Positions 36,075-44,799 of a stretch of DNA of 64,000 nucleotides are shown in pieces. Numbering within the stretch: position 1 is the stretch's first letter; every line of letters starts with the position of its first letter. A program made the position numbers and the translations under genes. The stretch lies in the NCBI RefSeq assembly GCF_000012845.1, contig NC_009615.1, positions 3,536,501 to 3,600,500 on the forward strand. Direction: 5' to 3'. The DNA is from Parabacteroides distasonis ATCC 8503 (lineage in GTDB: Bacteria > Bacteroidota > Bacteroidia > Bacteroidales > Tannerellaceae). The notes beneath the pieces are model-generated. The model ran no database searches and was not told the origin of the DNA. It was given only the letters and a program-made list of their open reading frames with translations.

Positions 36075-36316
36075 CAATTTAATTGAACAAATAGGTAACG
36101 TTTTCAGGAAAAATTTTAATATTGTTTATGCCTCCAATGATAATTTTATCACAGCCATTCACGGCGCATTTTAGAAAAAGACAAAACTTAGAAACAGAAT
36201 TATATAACCTAAAACGGACTTAAAACATCAACAGATACTATCAATAGTTATCTACCTAAGAGTATTAGATAGGTACTTTATTGATAGTGATCGTATTAAA
36301 AATAAGAGAGGCGAAA

Positions 36317-36363
36317 GATACCACCTCCTCGGAAATATCCCCCACCTCTCTAAATTTATTTGA
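36317..36363. repeat. 47-bp direct repeat, copy 1 (3' of hepT)
   Basis: Identical over 47 bp to 37149-37195. On the minus strand it starts 47 bp after the hepT stop and, with its flank, forms AGAGAGG...CCTCTCT followed by TATTTTT, so this copy could terminate transcription. Confidence 0.85.
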
Positions 36364-36409
36364 TATCCCCCCCCAATAAAGGGTTATTTTCTAAAACAAT
36401 ACATTGAGC

Positions 36410-36751
36410 TTATTTACAGATCAACCGTTCTATCTTATCCTTAAGCGGAAATAGATCTGTTTGAATGGTTCCCCACACAATCTCATCCCGAATCTGATAA
36501 TACCCATGCACTAACACATGGCGCATGCCTATGACCTCATTCCATGCGATCTCTTGATGTTCCTCCCGAAATTCCTTTGTAATCAAATAAGCAGCCTCCC
36601 CTACAATCTCCAAATTCTTGATGACCGCAAAACGCAATATCTTGTTCCTTGAATACTCCTCAAAAGTCACATCTGTCGTGAACTCAATGACATTATTTAT
36701 TGCCTCCAGCATATGCCGTAGACGTGTATTATCTTTAGGCTTCTCTCTCAT
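36410..36751 (-). CDS. hepT: HepT-type RNase toxin (DUF86) of a HepT-MntA toxin-antitoxin pair
   Basis: 113 aa, all-helical. The catalytic Rx4HxY motif is complete (Arg77, His82, Tyr84 in RHVLVHGYY). NLEIVGEAAYLIT and the N-terminal MLEAINNVIEFT helix are typical. HepT toxins are HEPN-fold RNases; in the Shewanella system the partner inactivates HepT by adding AMP groups to the motif tyrosine. The gene overlaps mntA by 17 bp, the usual arrangement with the nucleotidyltransferase upstream. Confidence 0.9.
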   Translation of the reverse strand: MREKPKDNTRLRHMLEAINNVIEFTTDVTFEEYSRNKILRFAVIKNLEIVGEAAYLITKEFREEHQEIAWNEVIGMRHVLVHGYYQIRDEIVWGTIQTDLFPLKDKIERLICK

Positions 36752-37031
36752 ATACCAATATTTTATCCCGATCTACAGAAGAAACGGCGAAATCCTTCAA
36801 TTGTCCTTCCTCCACTAAATCAACCTTACGATGCAACAATTGGCTTAGAGCTTCCACCATACCAGCATACTTGAATAATGTAATACGAGCGTGGGAGTCA
36901 AAACGAACCAGAATATCAATATCGCTATCCTTCGTCTCCTCTCCACGTGAACAGGAACCAAACACCCATGCTTTCTCTATTGGTTGCAAAGAGAAAAAGC
37001 CTCTTAGCTTATTAATTATCTGTTGTTTCAT
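36735..37031 (-). CDS. mntA: MNT-domain nucleotidyltransferase antitoxin
   Basis: 98 aa. The minimal nucleotidyltransferase active site is visible: VFGSCSRGE (GS at 25-26) and SDIDILVRF (Asp37 and Asp39), the GSx10DxD pattern. Known relatives neutralise HepT by AMPylation. The pair is transcribed from a -7 box 21 bp before this gene and is bracketed by identical 47-bp repeats, so it is a compact self-contained module inside the element. Confidence 0.9.
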   Translation of the reverse strand: MKQQIINKLRGFFSLQPIEKAWVFGSCSRGEETKDSDIDILVRFDSHARITLFKYAGMVEALSQLLHRKVDLVEEGQLKDFAVSSVDRDKILVYEREA

Positions 37032-37051
37032 CTTTTAGTGATTACCTCACG

Positions 37052-37059
37052 CAAATATA
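37052..37059 (-). promoter_or_regulatory. -7 box for mntA-hepT
   Basis: TATATTTG on the minus strand fits TAnnTTTG, 21 bp before the mntA ATG. The same GCAAATATAAC context recurs upstream of the 39939 gene. Confidence 0.55.
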
Positions 37060-37148
37060 ACGAACATTTTCTAAATTCCGTTTTATCGTGATTCTTTTTT
37101 GGAAAATCATTTACAGAACAATATCCTCTAAAAACAAAAGAAGCGAGA

Positions 37149-37195
37149 GATACCACCTCCTCGGAAATATCCCCCACCTCTCTAAATTTATTTGA
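37149..37195. repeat. 47-bp direct repeat, copy 2 (3' of the Rep-like gene)
   Basis: Identical to 36317-36363. It follows the Rep-like gene stop by 96 bp on the minus strand, and its flank is T-rich (GCTTCTTTTGTTTTT). Confidence 0.85.
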
Positions 37196-37291
37196 CAGAT
37201 CCCCGACAAGGGTATTATTTCCTACATTTTATTAGGAAAAACCTAAGCCTAGATACGTTGTAAGCCTCAAATATGGGCAAAACAATGATAT

Positions 37292-38308
37292 TTAATCAAA
37301 TCTCTTTAACTTCAAAAATGACCTGAATTTCACATCAAATTCTTCCATCTCTGGGCCAACGTCTTTTCCTTGAGAAGAGAAACAACACCTCTTGATCTTT
37401 CCTATAATAGACTTATAGTTTCTTTGCGTCAATCCTCCATCACGCACAAAAGCATTCAATTCAGACTTCAACGGATCAAACCCCTTACGATTAACCCAAT
37501 GACATAAAATACAATCTTGAAAACTCTTTATTCCATCTATCTTATCAAGAGGTAAAGACTCTTTACTCACCTTGACTTTGGAATAACAAGATAAGAACCG
37601 ATCCAGCAAATCATTCCAAAAGCTAGGATCATATAACATTGACGCAGTAACCGATTTCCCAAAGTACTTCCTAACTTTCTTTATCCGAAACTCGCATCGA
37701 GCTATATTCTTATTATTACTCCCCTGTTCCTTTCCTTTATCGTAAAACGAAAGTTCTTTCTCTGCTGTTTGAAACGTAATTCCTGTAGGATATGAAAGAC
37801 GCCTAAAATAAGGTAAATCTAACATCCGATTGAAATATTCTATTGGAGACCGCTGTAACTCCCAATCCTCTGCTAAATCCAGCCTAGTCACAGTGACCTT
37901 ATCCATAGGGATGTTTAAATCCTCTCCTATCCCCTCAATGGCTTTCCGTACGTCCTCTAAAGGGAAATCGTGCATGTTGGTACCGTAGTAATACTTACAT
38001 AAGCTACATGTATTTATTTTTAACATTTTATCATTTACATATACCTTATACCCCTTATATTCCCCACATACATAAGAGGATCCACCTTCACCAATGCAAT
38101 CTCTTCTATTCGTCAAATATGGCGATACTTCCGATAACAAATCTATTTCTGGAACATCTTTCTGATAAAGAACAAAGTCAACCGTATCATATAACATATG
38201 ACCATGTACCATATCATGCAACATACTACTATATTCAGTACATGAATCATGTCCTTTCTCACACCTTGATAGATTGACATAGATTTTAGAAGCTATCTCA
38301 TCTTTCAT
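37292..38308 (-). CDS. phage/plasmid replication initiator-like protein (gpII/X-type, tentative)
   Basis: 338 aa. The pattern VTVTRLDLAEDW, YPTGITFQTAEKELSFYDKGKE and ARCEFRIKKVRKYF resembles rolling-circle initiators of filamentous-phage gpII/X type found in Bacteroidetes plasmids and integrated elements; the family call is from motif impression. The conserved R-x-D near 155, the YDK and the ExRI elements would form the nicking site. It may replicate the excised circle or act as a relaxase substitute for mobilisation. The start overlaps the upstream HTH gene's stop as ATGA. Confidence 0.55.
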   Translation of the reverse strand: MKDEIASKIYVNLSRCEKGHDSCTEYSSMLHDMVHGHMLYDTVDFVLYQKDVPEIDLLSEVSPYLTNRRDCIGEGGSSYVCGEYKGYKVYVNDKMLKINTCSLCKYYYGTNMHDFPLEDVRKAIEGIGEDLNIPMDKVTVTRLDLAEDWELQRSPIEYFNRMLDLPYFRRLSYPTGITFQTAEKELSFYDKGKEQGSNNKNIARCEFRIKKVRKYFGKSVTASMLYDPSFWNDLLDRFLSCYSKVKVSKESLPLDKIDGIKSFQDCILCHWVNRKGFDPLKSELNAFVRDGGLTQRNYKSIIGKIKRCCFSSQGKDVGPEMEEFDVKFRSFLKLKRFD

Positions 38309-38604
38309 ACTCTCCCCCTTCCTTTTTTATTCATTACAACATGATTAATGGCGGCTTGCTCTATCTCTTCTACCGAATCAACACGATTTCGTTTAAGCCA
38401 CTCCTCAATCTCCGAGCGATCAAAATAAATCTGCTTCCCTGAAGGTTTATAATGAGGTATTTGACAAGAGCTAGTTAATCTATATAGATGAGATTTACTT
38501 AATCCGGTAAGTAACATTGCCTCATCCATGTTCAACACTTGTTTTGCTGCTAATAACAAATTTTTATCAATCCTTTGAAGGATCATCCATATTTTCCTGT
38601 CCAT
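38305..38604 (-). CDS. helix-turn-helix (excisionase/MerR-like) DNA-binding protein
   Basis: 99 aa. The HTH_17/excisionase pattern is LNMDEAMLLTGLSKSHLYRLTSSCQIPHY, then KPSGKQIYFDRSEIEEWL with the wing and the Trp of the second helix. In Bacteroidetes elements such proteins direct excision or control the adjacent replication gene. It is translationally coupled to the Rep-like gene (ATGA overlap). Confidence 0.85.
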   Translation of the reverse strand: MDRKIWMILQRIDKNLLLAAKQVLNMDEAMLLTGLSKSHLYRLTSSCQIPHYKPSGKQIYFDRSEIEEWLKRNRVDSVEEIEQAAINHVVMNKKGRGRV

Positions 38605-38763
38605 AATTAATAAAATAAATTAACCGTATATCCAGTCATATGTTGGTTATATGCTTTCTATACATCCCAATGACGTACCAACCTCGTCACTTTTAAAGGA
38701 CAAGACAAAGATCCTACTAAAAAGAAACAACAAAGGACAACCTTGGCCACAGTTGGGGTTACT

Positions 38764-39939
38764 TTACTTTTTTAATAATTTATCTATTTCACCGAATCTT
38801 TTCGTAAATCTCTTTTCCCCTGTTTCTAATTTACTTATATAGGATTTCATGCTATCTGTAAACTTGCCATCTATACTCTGTCCTCTATATGTAAAGACAG
38901 ACTGGGTTATTTTCCATCTTTGTATAGGAGAATCTTGTATCGCACGACAATATTGCGTAACGAAGTATCCTAATAGGTTTTTCGTTTCTATCCAGTTTAT
39001 TGAACATAAATTTCCAGGCTTATCGTTAAGCAAGCCAAACCAAAACAAAAAATGCTCTTCTAATGTACCCTTATCTATAAATTGACCTTCACACAAAGAA
39101 CGCCGTAGATCTTTCATCCGATCCATATCAAAAATAGGTTTAAACGTATCTATTCTCTTTTGGATAGAAGCTTCAAATTGTTCTGTAGTCTCACGGCACA
39201 CTAGCCATCTCATCCGTAACATTTCATTATACAATCCGGGATATAAGTCATCTGGCTCTTTAAACCACCCATCAATATCTTTATACTGTTTATAGATATC
39301 TTGAAGGATTAATATAGATCGTTTACTCAATATCATATTAAAACCTAAGCCTAACAATTGCACTATCTCATGCATAGCCAAAGATAACAAAGACATATAA
39401 TCAGTGTAAACCTCTCTTAAAACAAGACTATCAGACTTACGCTTAAGCTCATGCCCTGCAAAAACATATCTTCCTTGCAAATCTATAAGTAACTGATATA
39501 CATATGATTCCCTATCACATTCTGAATTTAGCCTGTATAACTCTGCCTGTAATCGGTCTTTTTGTATTTGTAAATCTAATTCTGGATTATTTTTCTTTAT
39601 ATCAACTTCATCAATAGGCACTTTAGGGATTATTTTATAAGCATAACGAAGCGCATCCATTATATAAGACTTCATGCTAAAATAATCCCACTCTCCTACT
39701 TCACATTTTTTTAAAATATCTTGAAGTTCTTCTTTAGGAACTTCATCTATTACTCTATCTAATAAAGGCCCTATTTTTGTCTGTTCTTGGTATCGCTTCT
39801 CAGCCAACTCATCAAAATAGTCTTTATAGCGCCAAGGACTTATCAACCTTATTAATAAATCATGATCTCCAGTATCTATATTTTTCATGAAATGATATGC
39901 TCGCATATCTTGTGTGTTCTCTATCATAATATAGTTCAT
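38764..39939 (-). CDS. uncharacterised element protein at the right end
   Basis: 391 aa, mostly helical, with Arg/Lys/Glu-rich segments (DLQIQKDRLQAELYRLNSECDRES) and Trp-rich patches (EWDYFSMKSYIMDAL). No signal peptide or membrane span. It resembles the unnamed proteins that accompany integrases in Bacteroidetes mobile elements, and no domain is recognised. It has its own -7 box 16 bp upstream. The position next to attR suggests a role in element maintenance rather than cargo. Confidence 0.65.
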   Translation of the reverse strand: MNYIMIENTQDMRAYHFMKNIDTGDHDLLIRLISPWRYKDYFDELAEKRYQEQTKIGPLLDRVIDEVPKEELQDILKKCEVGEWDYFSMKSYIMDALRYAYKIIPKVPIDEVDIKKNNPELDLQIQKDRLQAELYRLNSECDRESYVYQLLIDLQGRYVFAGHELKRKSDSLVLREVYTDYMSLLSLAMHEIVQLLGLGFNMILSKRSILILQDIYKQYKDIDGWFKEPDDLYPGLYNEMLRMRWLVCRETTEQFEASIQKRIDTFKPIFDMDRMKDLRRSLCEGQFIDKGTLEEHFLFWFGLLNDKPGNLCSINWIETKNLLGYFVTQYCRAIQDSPIQRWKITQSVFTYRGQSIDGKFTDSMKSYISKLETGEKRFTKRFGEIDKLLKK

Positions 39940-39954
39940 TAAAGTTATCTATCG

Positions 39955-39962
39955 CAAATATA
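39955..39962 (-). promoter_or_regulatory. -7 box for the right-end gene
   Basis: TATATTTG on the minus strand fits TAnnTTTG, 16 bp before the ATG at 39939. Confidence 0.5.
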
Positions 39963-40033
39963 ACAAACTTTCTTACTTACATTTTACTTCTCCCGATATT
40001 CCATAAAAAACATCAACCTCAATTTGAACGTTC

Positions 40034-40065
40034 TTTGCTACTATCCAATAAAATAAGTATTTTTG
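40034..40065 (+). promoter_or_regulatory. element-borne promoter reading out into ychF
   Basis: TTTG (40034-40037), a 20-bp spacer and TATTTTTG (40058-40065) match both Bacteroidetes promoter boxes. It lies inside the element, points outward, and precedes the ychF start by 127 bp. Confidence 0.75.
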
Positions 40066-40104
40066 CGTTATAAAAGAAGGTAGCCAGATGTTAAAACAGA
40101 GGCT

Positions 40105-40124
40105 TTTGTTACCAGTTTGTTACT
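40105..40124 (+). repeat. right-end paired TTTGTTAC sites (putative integrase arm sites)
   Basis: TTTGTTACC at 40105 and TTTGTTACT at 40116 repeat the left-end pair with the same 11-bp period, 68 bp inside attR. Confidence 0.65.
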
Positions 40125-40191
40125 TACTCACTCTTAACCCCTCTTTTATATTATTAAAAATCAAATGATTAAATATAATAACACATAATAT

Positions 40192-40208
40192 TATGGCATT
40201 ACAATGTG
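40192..40208. repeat. attR (right 17-bp duplication, within the ychF start)
   Basis: TATGGCATTACAATGTG, identical to 24018-24034; its ATG is the ychF start codon. Confidence 0.8.
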
Positions 40209-41296
40209 GCATTGTGGGACTTCCGAACGTAGGAAAGTCTACCCTTTTCAATTGCCTATCCAATGCGAAGGCACAATCAGCGAACTTTCCGTTCTGTACG
40301 ATCGAACCGAATGTAGGCGTGATCACCGTACCCGACGAGCGACTGAATAAACTAGCGGAAATCGAACATCCGCAGCGAGTGATCCCCACCACCGTAGAGA
40401 TCGTGGATATCGCCGGATTGGTGAAAGGAGCGAGTAAAGGCGAGGGATTAGGCAATAAGTTCTTGGCTAATATCCGTGAGACAGACGCTATCTTGCACGT
40501 ATTGCGTTGCTTCGACGACGATAATATCGTGCACGTGGACGGACGTGTAGACCCGGTCCGTGATAAGGAGATCATTGACTATGAGCTTCAGATCAAGGAT
40601 TTGGAAACGATAGACAGCCGTATCGCCAAGGTGCAAAAACAAGCGCAAACCGGAGGTGATAAGCAAGCCAAGATCGCTTACGAGGTACTTTGTAAATACA
40701 AAGAGGCTTTAGAACAAGGAAAAAGCGCACGTACCGTTTCTTTTGATACGAAAGACGAGGAACGCATTGCCCACGATTTATTCTTGCTGACGGATAAACC
40801 TGTCATGTATGTTTGTAACGTGGATGAGGCTAGCGCCGTAAACGGCAATAAATATGTAGATGCCGTACGCGAGGCGGTTAAAGACGAGGATGCCCAGATT
40901 CTAGTAGTCGCCGCTAAGATCGAGAGCGAGATCGCTGAGTTCGATACCTATGAGGAACGCCAGATGTTCTTACAAGAGATCGGATTGGAAGAGTCTGGCG
41001 TAAGCCGTTTGATTAAATCGGCTTACAAATTATTGAATCTGCAAACCTTCTTGACCGCCGGATCGGACGAATGTCGTGCGTGGACGTTCCATAAAGGCTG
41101 GAAAGCTCCTCAATGCGCCGGTGTTATCCATACGGACTTCGAAAAAGGATTTATCCGTGCCGAGGTGATCAAGTACGAGGATTATATCGCTTATGGCTCC
41201 GAGGCTGCTGTTAAAGAGGCCGGAAAGATGAGCGTTGAAGGTAAGGAATATGTTGTGCAAGATGGAGATATCATGCATTTCCGTTTCAATGTATAA
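40193..41296 (+). CDS. ychF: redox-regulated ATPase YchF
   Basis: 367 aa, full length. The Obg-family G1 motif GLPNVGKST opens the protein. IEPNVGVITVPDERL, DIAGLVKGASKGEGLGN and the C-terminal TGS domain (FLTAGSDECRAWTFHKG, then YVVQDGDIMHFRFNV) follow. YchF binds ATP rather than GTP and associates with ribosomes. The reading frame is intact although a mobile element is inserted at the first codons, because the att core rebuilds the start. Transcription now depends on the element's outward promoter. Confidence 0.96.
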   Translation: MALQCGIVGLPNVGKSTLFNCLSNAKAQSANFPFCTIEPNVGVITVPDERLNKLAEIEHPQRVIPTTVEIVDIAGLVKGASKGEGLGNKFLANIRETDAILHVLRCFDDDNIVHVDGRVDPVRDKEIIDYELQIKDLETIDSRIAKVQKQAQTGGDKQAKIAYEVLCKYKEALEQGKSARTVSFDTKDEERIAHDLFLLTDKPVMYVCNVDEASAVNGNKYVDAVREAVKDEDAQILVVAAKIESEIAEFDTYEERQMFLQEIGLEESGVSRLIKSAYKLLNLQTFLTAGSDECRAWTFHKGWKAPQCAGVIHTDFEKGFIRAEVIKYEDYIAYGSEAAVKEAGKMSVEGKEYVVQDGDIMHFRFNV

Positions 41297-41316
41297 GGAG
41301 TAATCGAAATAAATTA

Positions 41317-41363
41317 TATCTTTGAAACCGGGTAAAATAGCGTAAAGCTAATTTTACCCGGTT
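41317..41363. terminator. 13-bp hairpin after ychF, with an embedded -7 box
   Basis: AACCGGGTAAAAT (41326-41338) and ATTTTACCCGGTT (41351-41363) pair perfectly over a 12-nt loop and lead into TTCTTAT, an intrinsic terminator for ychF. TATCTTTG (41317-41324) just before it fits a -7 box, so the hairpin may also form the 5' leader of the TolB-like gene. Confidence 0.7.
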
Positions 41364-41391
41364 TTCTTATATCCTTTAAATCTATATGTAT

Positions 41392-42306
41392 ATGAAACGT
41401 TTTCTCAATTCTGTACTTTGTATGTGTATCGCCGTTTTTTGTACGCATGCCCAAAAAAAGAATGTGACTAGTGTGCTGGAAGTGATGGACATTACGACCG
41501 GGCAACGTTCCGTTGTCAAGGAATTCCCTTTTTTGATCGAGGCACCTAACTGGACTCCGGATGGTAATTGGCTTGTATATAATAGTGGAGGAAAATTATA
41601 TAAGCTCTCTCCGGAATCTCCGGGAGAGCCGCAATTAATCAATAGCGACTACGCGACCCGTTGCAACAACGACCATGTGATCTCCGCGGATGGGAAGCAA
41701 ATAGCGATCAGTAACGGAACGAAAGAAGATGGCCGGTCGCGTATCTATACCCTGCCTTTCGAAGGAGGTGTTCCCCGATTGATTACCCCACTCGGTCCTA
41801 GCTACCTACACGGGTGGAGCCCCGACGGAAAACAACTCGCTTATTGCGCCGAGAGAAACGGTAATTTTGATGTTTACGTCATTCCTGCCCTAGGCGGAGA
41901 AGAAAAACGTCTTACGACAGCCGAAGGTTTGGACGATGGCCCCGAATACTCACCTTGCGGACAATATATCTGGTTCAACTCCGTACGTACCGGGCTTATG
42001 CAAGTCTGGCGCATGAAGGCGGATGGTTCCGAACAAACCCAGATGACATTCGATGAGACCCGAAATTCTTGGTTTCCCCACATCTCTCCGGATGGAAAAC
42101 AAATCGTTTTCATCACCTATACAAAAGGTGATCTGGAACCCGGACAACACCTCGCCAATAAAAACGTAGAGTTACGCCTTATGCCAGCCGAGGGCGGAGA
42201 ACCTAAGACTTTAGTCAAACTATTCGGCGGGCAAGGTACGATAAACGTAAACTCTTGGGCACCCGATAGCAAGCGATTCGCTTTCGTCAGTTACCGGTTA
42301 AATTGA
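41392..42306 (+). CDS. exported TolB-like beta-propeller (PD40/WD40-like) protein
   Basis: 304 aa from MKRFLNSVL, which gives a clean signal peptide ending CTHA; an ATG at 41386 adds two residues. At least five PD40 blades: [52 protein letters not shown] and [15 protein letters not shown]. Proteins of this kind are periplasmic scaffolds or sensors of the TolB type. No pal or tol genes are adjacent, so this is a stand-alone member. Its 3' end overlaps the convergent AraC-type gene by 9 bp. Confidence 0.85.
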   Translation: MKRFLNSVLCMCIAVFCTHAQKKNVTSVLEVMDITTGQRSVVKEFPFLIEAPNWTPDGNWLVYNSGGKLYKLSPESPGEPQLINSDYATRCNNDHVISADGKQIAISNGTKEDGRSRIYTLPFEGGVPRLITPLGPSYLHGWSPDGKQLAYCAERNGNFDVYVIPALGGEEKRLTTAEGLDDGPEYSPCGQYIWFNSVRTGLMQVWRMKADGSEQTQMTFDETRNSWFPHISPDGKQIVFITYTKGDLEPGQHLANKNVELRLMPAEGGEPKTLVKLFGGQGTINVNSWAPDSKRFAFVSYRLN

Positions 42307-43443
42307 CTCGTTCCCGTCTCTCCTGTATTCGGAAGGAATAACCCCTGTCTGCTTAATAAACGCACGACGGAACGTACTGATAGAATGGAAGCCCGAACGT
42401 TCGGCTATCTCTTGTATACTGGCCAGAGGTTCGGCTTCCAATAAACGTTTGCTTTCCTCTACCCTGAAATGGTTTACGTAATCCGAGAAGGAACAACCTA
42501 ATTCTTTATTAAACAATTGGGATAGATAAGAGCGGCTCATCGGGAAGATCCGCTGTAAATCCGTTAAGCGTAAATCTTCCCGTAGATAGGGCTTTTCACG
42601 TTCAAACCACGCCTGTACTTCCTCAACATACCTTTGGCGTATGATGCCTTTCTGTTCCTCACTACCTTGATCATCATCCGTATCCTCCTCCAAATCGGGT
42701 AATCCCCATCCGCTCTCGAATGTGTGATCCAAATGGATAACCTTTAGGAACAAGGCCTTATAAAAGAAATAGTACCATAAAACCAATAAAAACGTTTTGT
42801 CGATTACATATAGGCTAACCCGATCCGTAAACAACAATACCAAATAAAAAATATACATAGAAGAAAGGATCAGCATGGTCTTTTTCAACCAGTCCAGATC
42901 ATAATCTTCCGGGTCCGATACATTTTCCCTTAAATACACCTTAAATCCCTCACTATAGCGCAAGATCAGATAAATAGGAACGATCATATACAGAAGCGTG
43001 AAAAATAAAATCAAAAGCCTTATAACCACATCCAGATTCAAGGTATCGAATACCTCGCCAAAAGAGTTATAACGATGAATATTTCCACCGGATAGCCGGT
43101 AAATCAAAAAAGAAATACCCAATACCCATATCGGACTGGTAAAAATAAAGAAACGGCGAACGGTCATATAGCAAGGTCGTAACACTTCTATCACGTAACA
43201 AGCTAATGTAGCTACCACAATACATCCCATAATCAGCACATCCGGATGAAATATCTCTTTTGAATCCTCTAAATACAGGTTAACCGATACTCGTACCGCC
43301 GCTAAAAACGCCCATAATAACATACTCCACCCCAAAATCTGTTTTGCCCTATTCTCACGGGCCCGTAGTAGCAGGGTAATACCACCAAAAACACAAAAGC
43401 CTAATATCTGTAAGCTTAGTAGAAACTGAATTTTATCCAACAT
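42298..43443 (-). CDS. membrane-anchored AraC-family transcription regulator
   Basis: 381 aa. Residues 1-235 contain about six or seven membrane spans. An acidic linker ([13 protein letters not shown]) leads to a C-terminal AraC domain with two HTH motifs: [22 protein letters not shown] and [32 protein letters not shown]. Such sensors are thought to couple envelope or small-molecule signals to DNA binding while held in the inner membrane. The fimbrillin genes 200 bp away on the other strand are plausible targets. It overlaps the TolB-like gene tail to tail. Confidence 0.9.
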   Translation of the reverse strand: MLDKIQFLLSLQILGFCVFGGITLLLRARENRAKQILGWSMLLWAFLAAVRVSVNLYLEDSKEIFHPDVLIMGCIVVATLACYVIEVLRPCYMTVRRFFIFTSPIWVLGISFLIYRLSGGNIHRYNSFGEVFDTLNLDVVIRLLILFFTLLYMIVPIYLILRYSEGFKVYLRENVSDPEDYDLDWLKKTMLILSSMYIFYLVLLFTDRVSLYVIDKTFLLVLWYYFFYKALFLKVIHLDHTFESGWGLPDLEEDTDDDQGSEEQKGIIRQRYVEEVQAWFEREKPYLREDLRLTDLQRIFPMSRSYLSQLFNKELGCSFSDYVNHFRVEESKRLLEAEPLASIQEIAERSGFHSISTFRRAFIKQTGVIPSEYRRDGNESI

Positions 43444-43647
43444 AATAACACTACCTCCTATCTATTAAACAATACGCCCCCCCGAATGTTCTTTTTGACT
43501 CCTCAGTTAACAATATGAACGCCTTAGACAATTTGAACGATCTAATTTTATACGATTTCACCGACGTTTTAGACCGTATGCACCTCCCTTTCCCCTTAAC
43601 CACCCGATATTTGCATCCAGAAGTTTCACACAAAAATAAGTAAAATA

Positions 43648-44616
43648 ATGAGAAATTTAGTACTCTTTACCAGTATGATTTTAAGCTTTTGGGGTTGCTC
43701 CAACGACAAAGACTTCGGAGGTCTTGAGAATATCGGCTGGAATGAAAAACCACTCCAAATAACGACTCGTATCCTAACTACAAAATCCACCAATTTTATA
43801 CAAGAATTTAAAGAAGGCTCTATGCTCGGACTACAAATCACGTCCGGTACAGTCGACGATTTATACAATGGCATATCCACTTATAAAAACGTAAGCGTAA
43901 AAGCTTATAGAGTGAATGGAAAAATCCGGTGGCAACAGAGTCCGGAAGTGATCCTTGACTCTAATGAAGCTACGATATACGCATATTATCCATATCAAGA
44001 AGATATAAATTTTAACGCCCGGCAGATACCTGTTAAACTGGCCCCGAACGCATTGGAGACCGATGATTATATGTATGGAACCCATGCGATCGGACAAAAA
44101 GCGGTCAACAGTACCTCGCCACTTGTATTACTCAGCATGAATCATGCCCTATCGCTTATATCTTTCCAGCTGAACCTAAGCAAAGGCAAGACAGGTGCCT
44201 TTATTATAAGTTCCGTTCAAGTAGGAAATAAGCCCGGTGGAACAACTTTAGTCAGCGAAGGAACCCTCGATATCACGACGGGCGATATCATCGGTTCTAC
44301 CGCCCGTAGCACGTCCGCATCCACGGTATTATCCTTGACGAATCCGGTTACCCTCATCAACGAGAAATATTGTGATCCTATGCGGCTCATGGTAATTCCA
44401 CCTTCCGGCACGATCGGAACCGGAGACGTGGAGACCTTATTCACGATCAACGGAGAAACCTACAAATTTGACATACCCGCTAACACCCAATGGGAAAAAG
44501 GGAAAAAATATTTATATAAGCTAAGCTTTAACGGAAGGTCGTTACAATTGCGAGACGTCTCTATCACAGACTGGTTACCGGGTAACGACGAAGGATTGAT
44601 TGGCAATATCATGTAA
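43648..44616 (+). CDS. fimbrillin-family lipoprotein
   Basis: 322 aa. Lipobox signal MRNLVLFTSMILSFWGCSND. The body matches the Mfa-like/fimbrillin pattern: an early TTKSTNF segment, GSMLGLQITSG, ATIYAYYPYQED, DDYMYGTH, SLISFQLNLSKGK and the closing KYLYKLSFNGRSLQLRDVSITDW. Fimbrillins are lipidated, processed by an outer-membrane protease and polymerised into thin fimbriae. A second, diverged copy lies at 45119. The proteins make surface fimbriae or remain cell-bound lipoproteins; no usher-like or anchor gene is adjacent. Confidence 0.88.
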   Translation: MRNLVLFTSMILSFWGCSNDKDFGGLENIGWNEKPLQITTRILTTKSTNFIQEFKEGSMLGLQITSGTVDDLYNGISTYKNVSVKAYRVNGKIRWQQSPEVILDSNEATIYAYYPYQEDINFNARQIPVKLAPNALETDDYMYGTHAIGQKAVNSTSPLVLLSMNHALSLISFQLNLSKGKTGAFIISSVQVGNKPGGTTLVSEGTLDITTGDIIGSTARSTSASTVLSLTNPVTLINEKYCDPMRLMVIPPSGTIGTGDVETLFTINGETYKFDIPANTQWEKGKKYLYKLSFNGRSLQLRDVSITDWLPGNDEGLIGNIM

Positions 44617-44623
44617 GTTTTTT

Positions 44624-44790
44624 ATGTTGTGGTTATTAAGGTGTAATGCCGTGGCAAGCTTTGATCCGTTTGCCACCGGCAACTACACTGAAAATAACAA
44701 TTGGCTCTATCATTCCGGCGAATTAGACCATCGGGGTCACTACCCGTACGATGTGTTTTTCATTCAGCCGACTCTATATATTCTCTCAAT
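44624..44790 (+). pseudogene. N-terminal remnant of a DUF3089-like lipoprotein gene (tentative)
   Basis: The frame reads MLWLLRCNAVASFDPFATGN, then NNWLYHSGELDHRGHYPYD and VFFIQPTLYILS. Asn-Trp followed by a DVFFI-PT-Y block resembles the start of DUF3089 alpha/beta-hydrolase-like proteins. It then runs without similarity into a long inverted repeat and stops at 44908, whereas the family is about 300 aa. So it is a truncated leftover between the two fimbrillin genes. Confidence 0.35.
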
Positions 44791-44799
44791 AAGAGAAAC

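Larger units (their letters stand above)
24018..40208. mobile_element. integrated element (IME/genomic island) of about 16.2 kb in the 5' end of ychF
   Basis: The boundaries are a 17-bp exact direct repeat, TATGGCATTACAATGTG, at 24018-24034 and 40192-40208. The repeat extends to 24 of 25 bases on the left side. The right copy is the real ychF start; the left copy is a remnant that soon meets a stop. A tyrosine integrase lies 200 bp inside the left end. Rep-like and excisionase-like genes lie near the right end, and paired TTTGTTAC sites are inside both ends. No relaxase of a known Mob family or conjugation gene is seen, so it would need help to move, or be a decayed element. Cargo is restriction-modification, toxin-antitoxin and uncharacterised genes. 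The AT-rich composition differs from the flanks. Confidence 0.85.

Noticed and set aside
24018..40208. conjugative element (ICE) or prophage
   Set aside because: No Tra genes, coupling protein, portal, capsid or terminase genes were seen; only integrase, Rep-like and excisionase-like genes support a smaller integrated element.
43451..43633. 60-residue minus-strand frame between the AraC-type gene and the first fimbrillin gene
   Set aside because: No family resemblance, basic low-complexity composition, and it lies in the probable promoter region of both neighbours.
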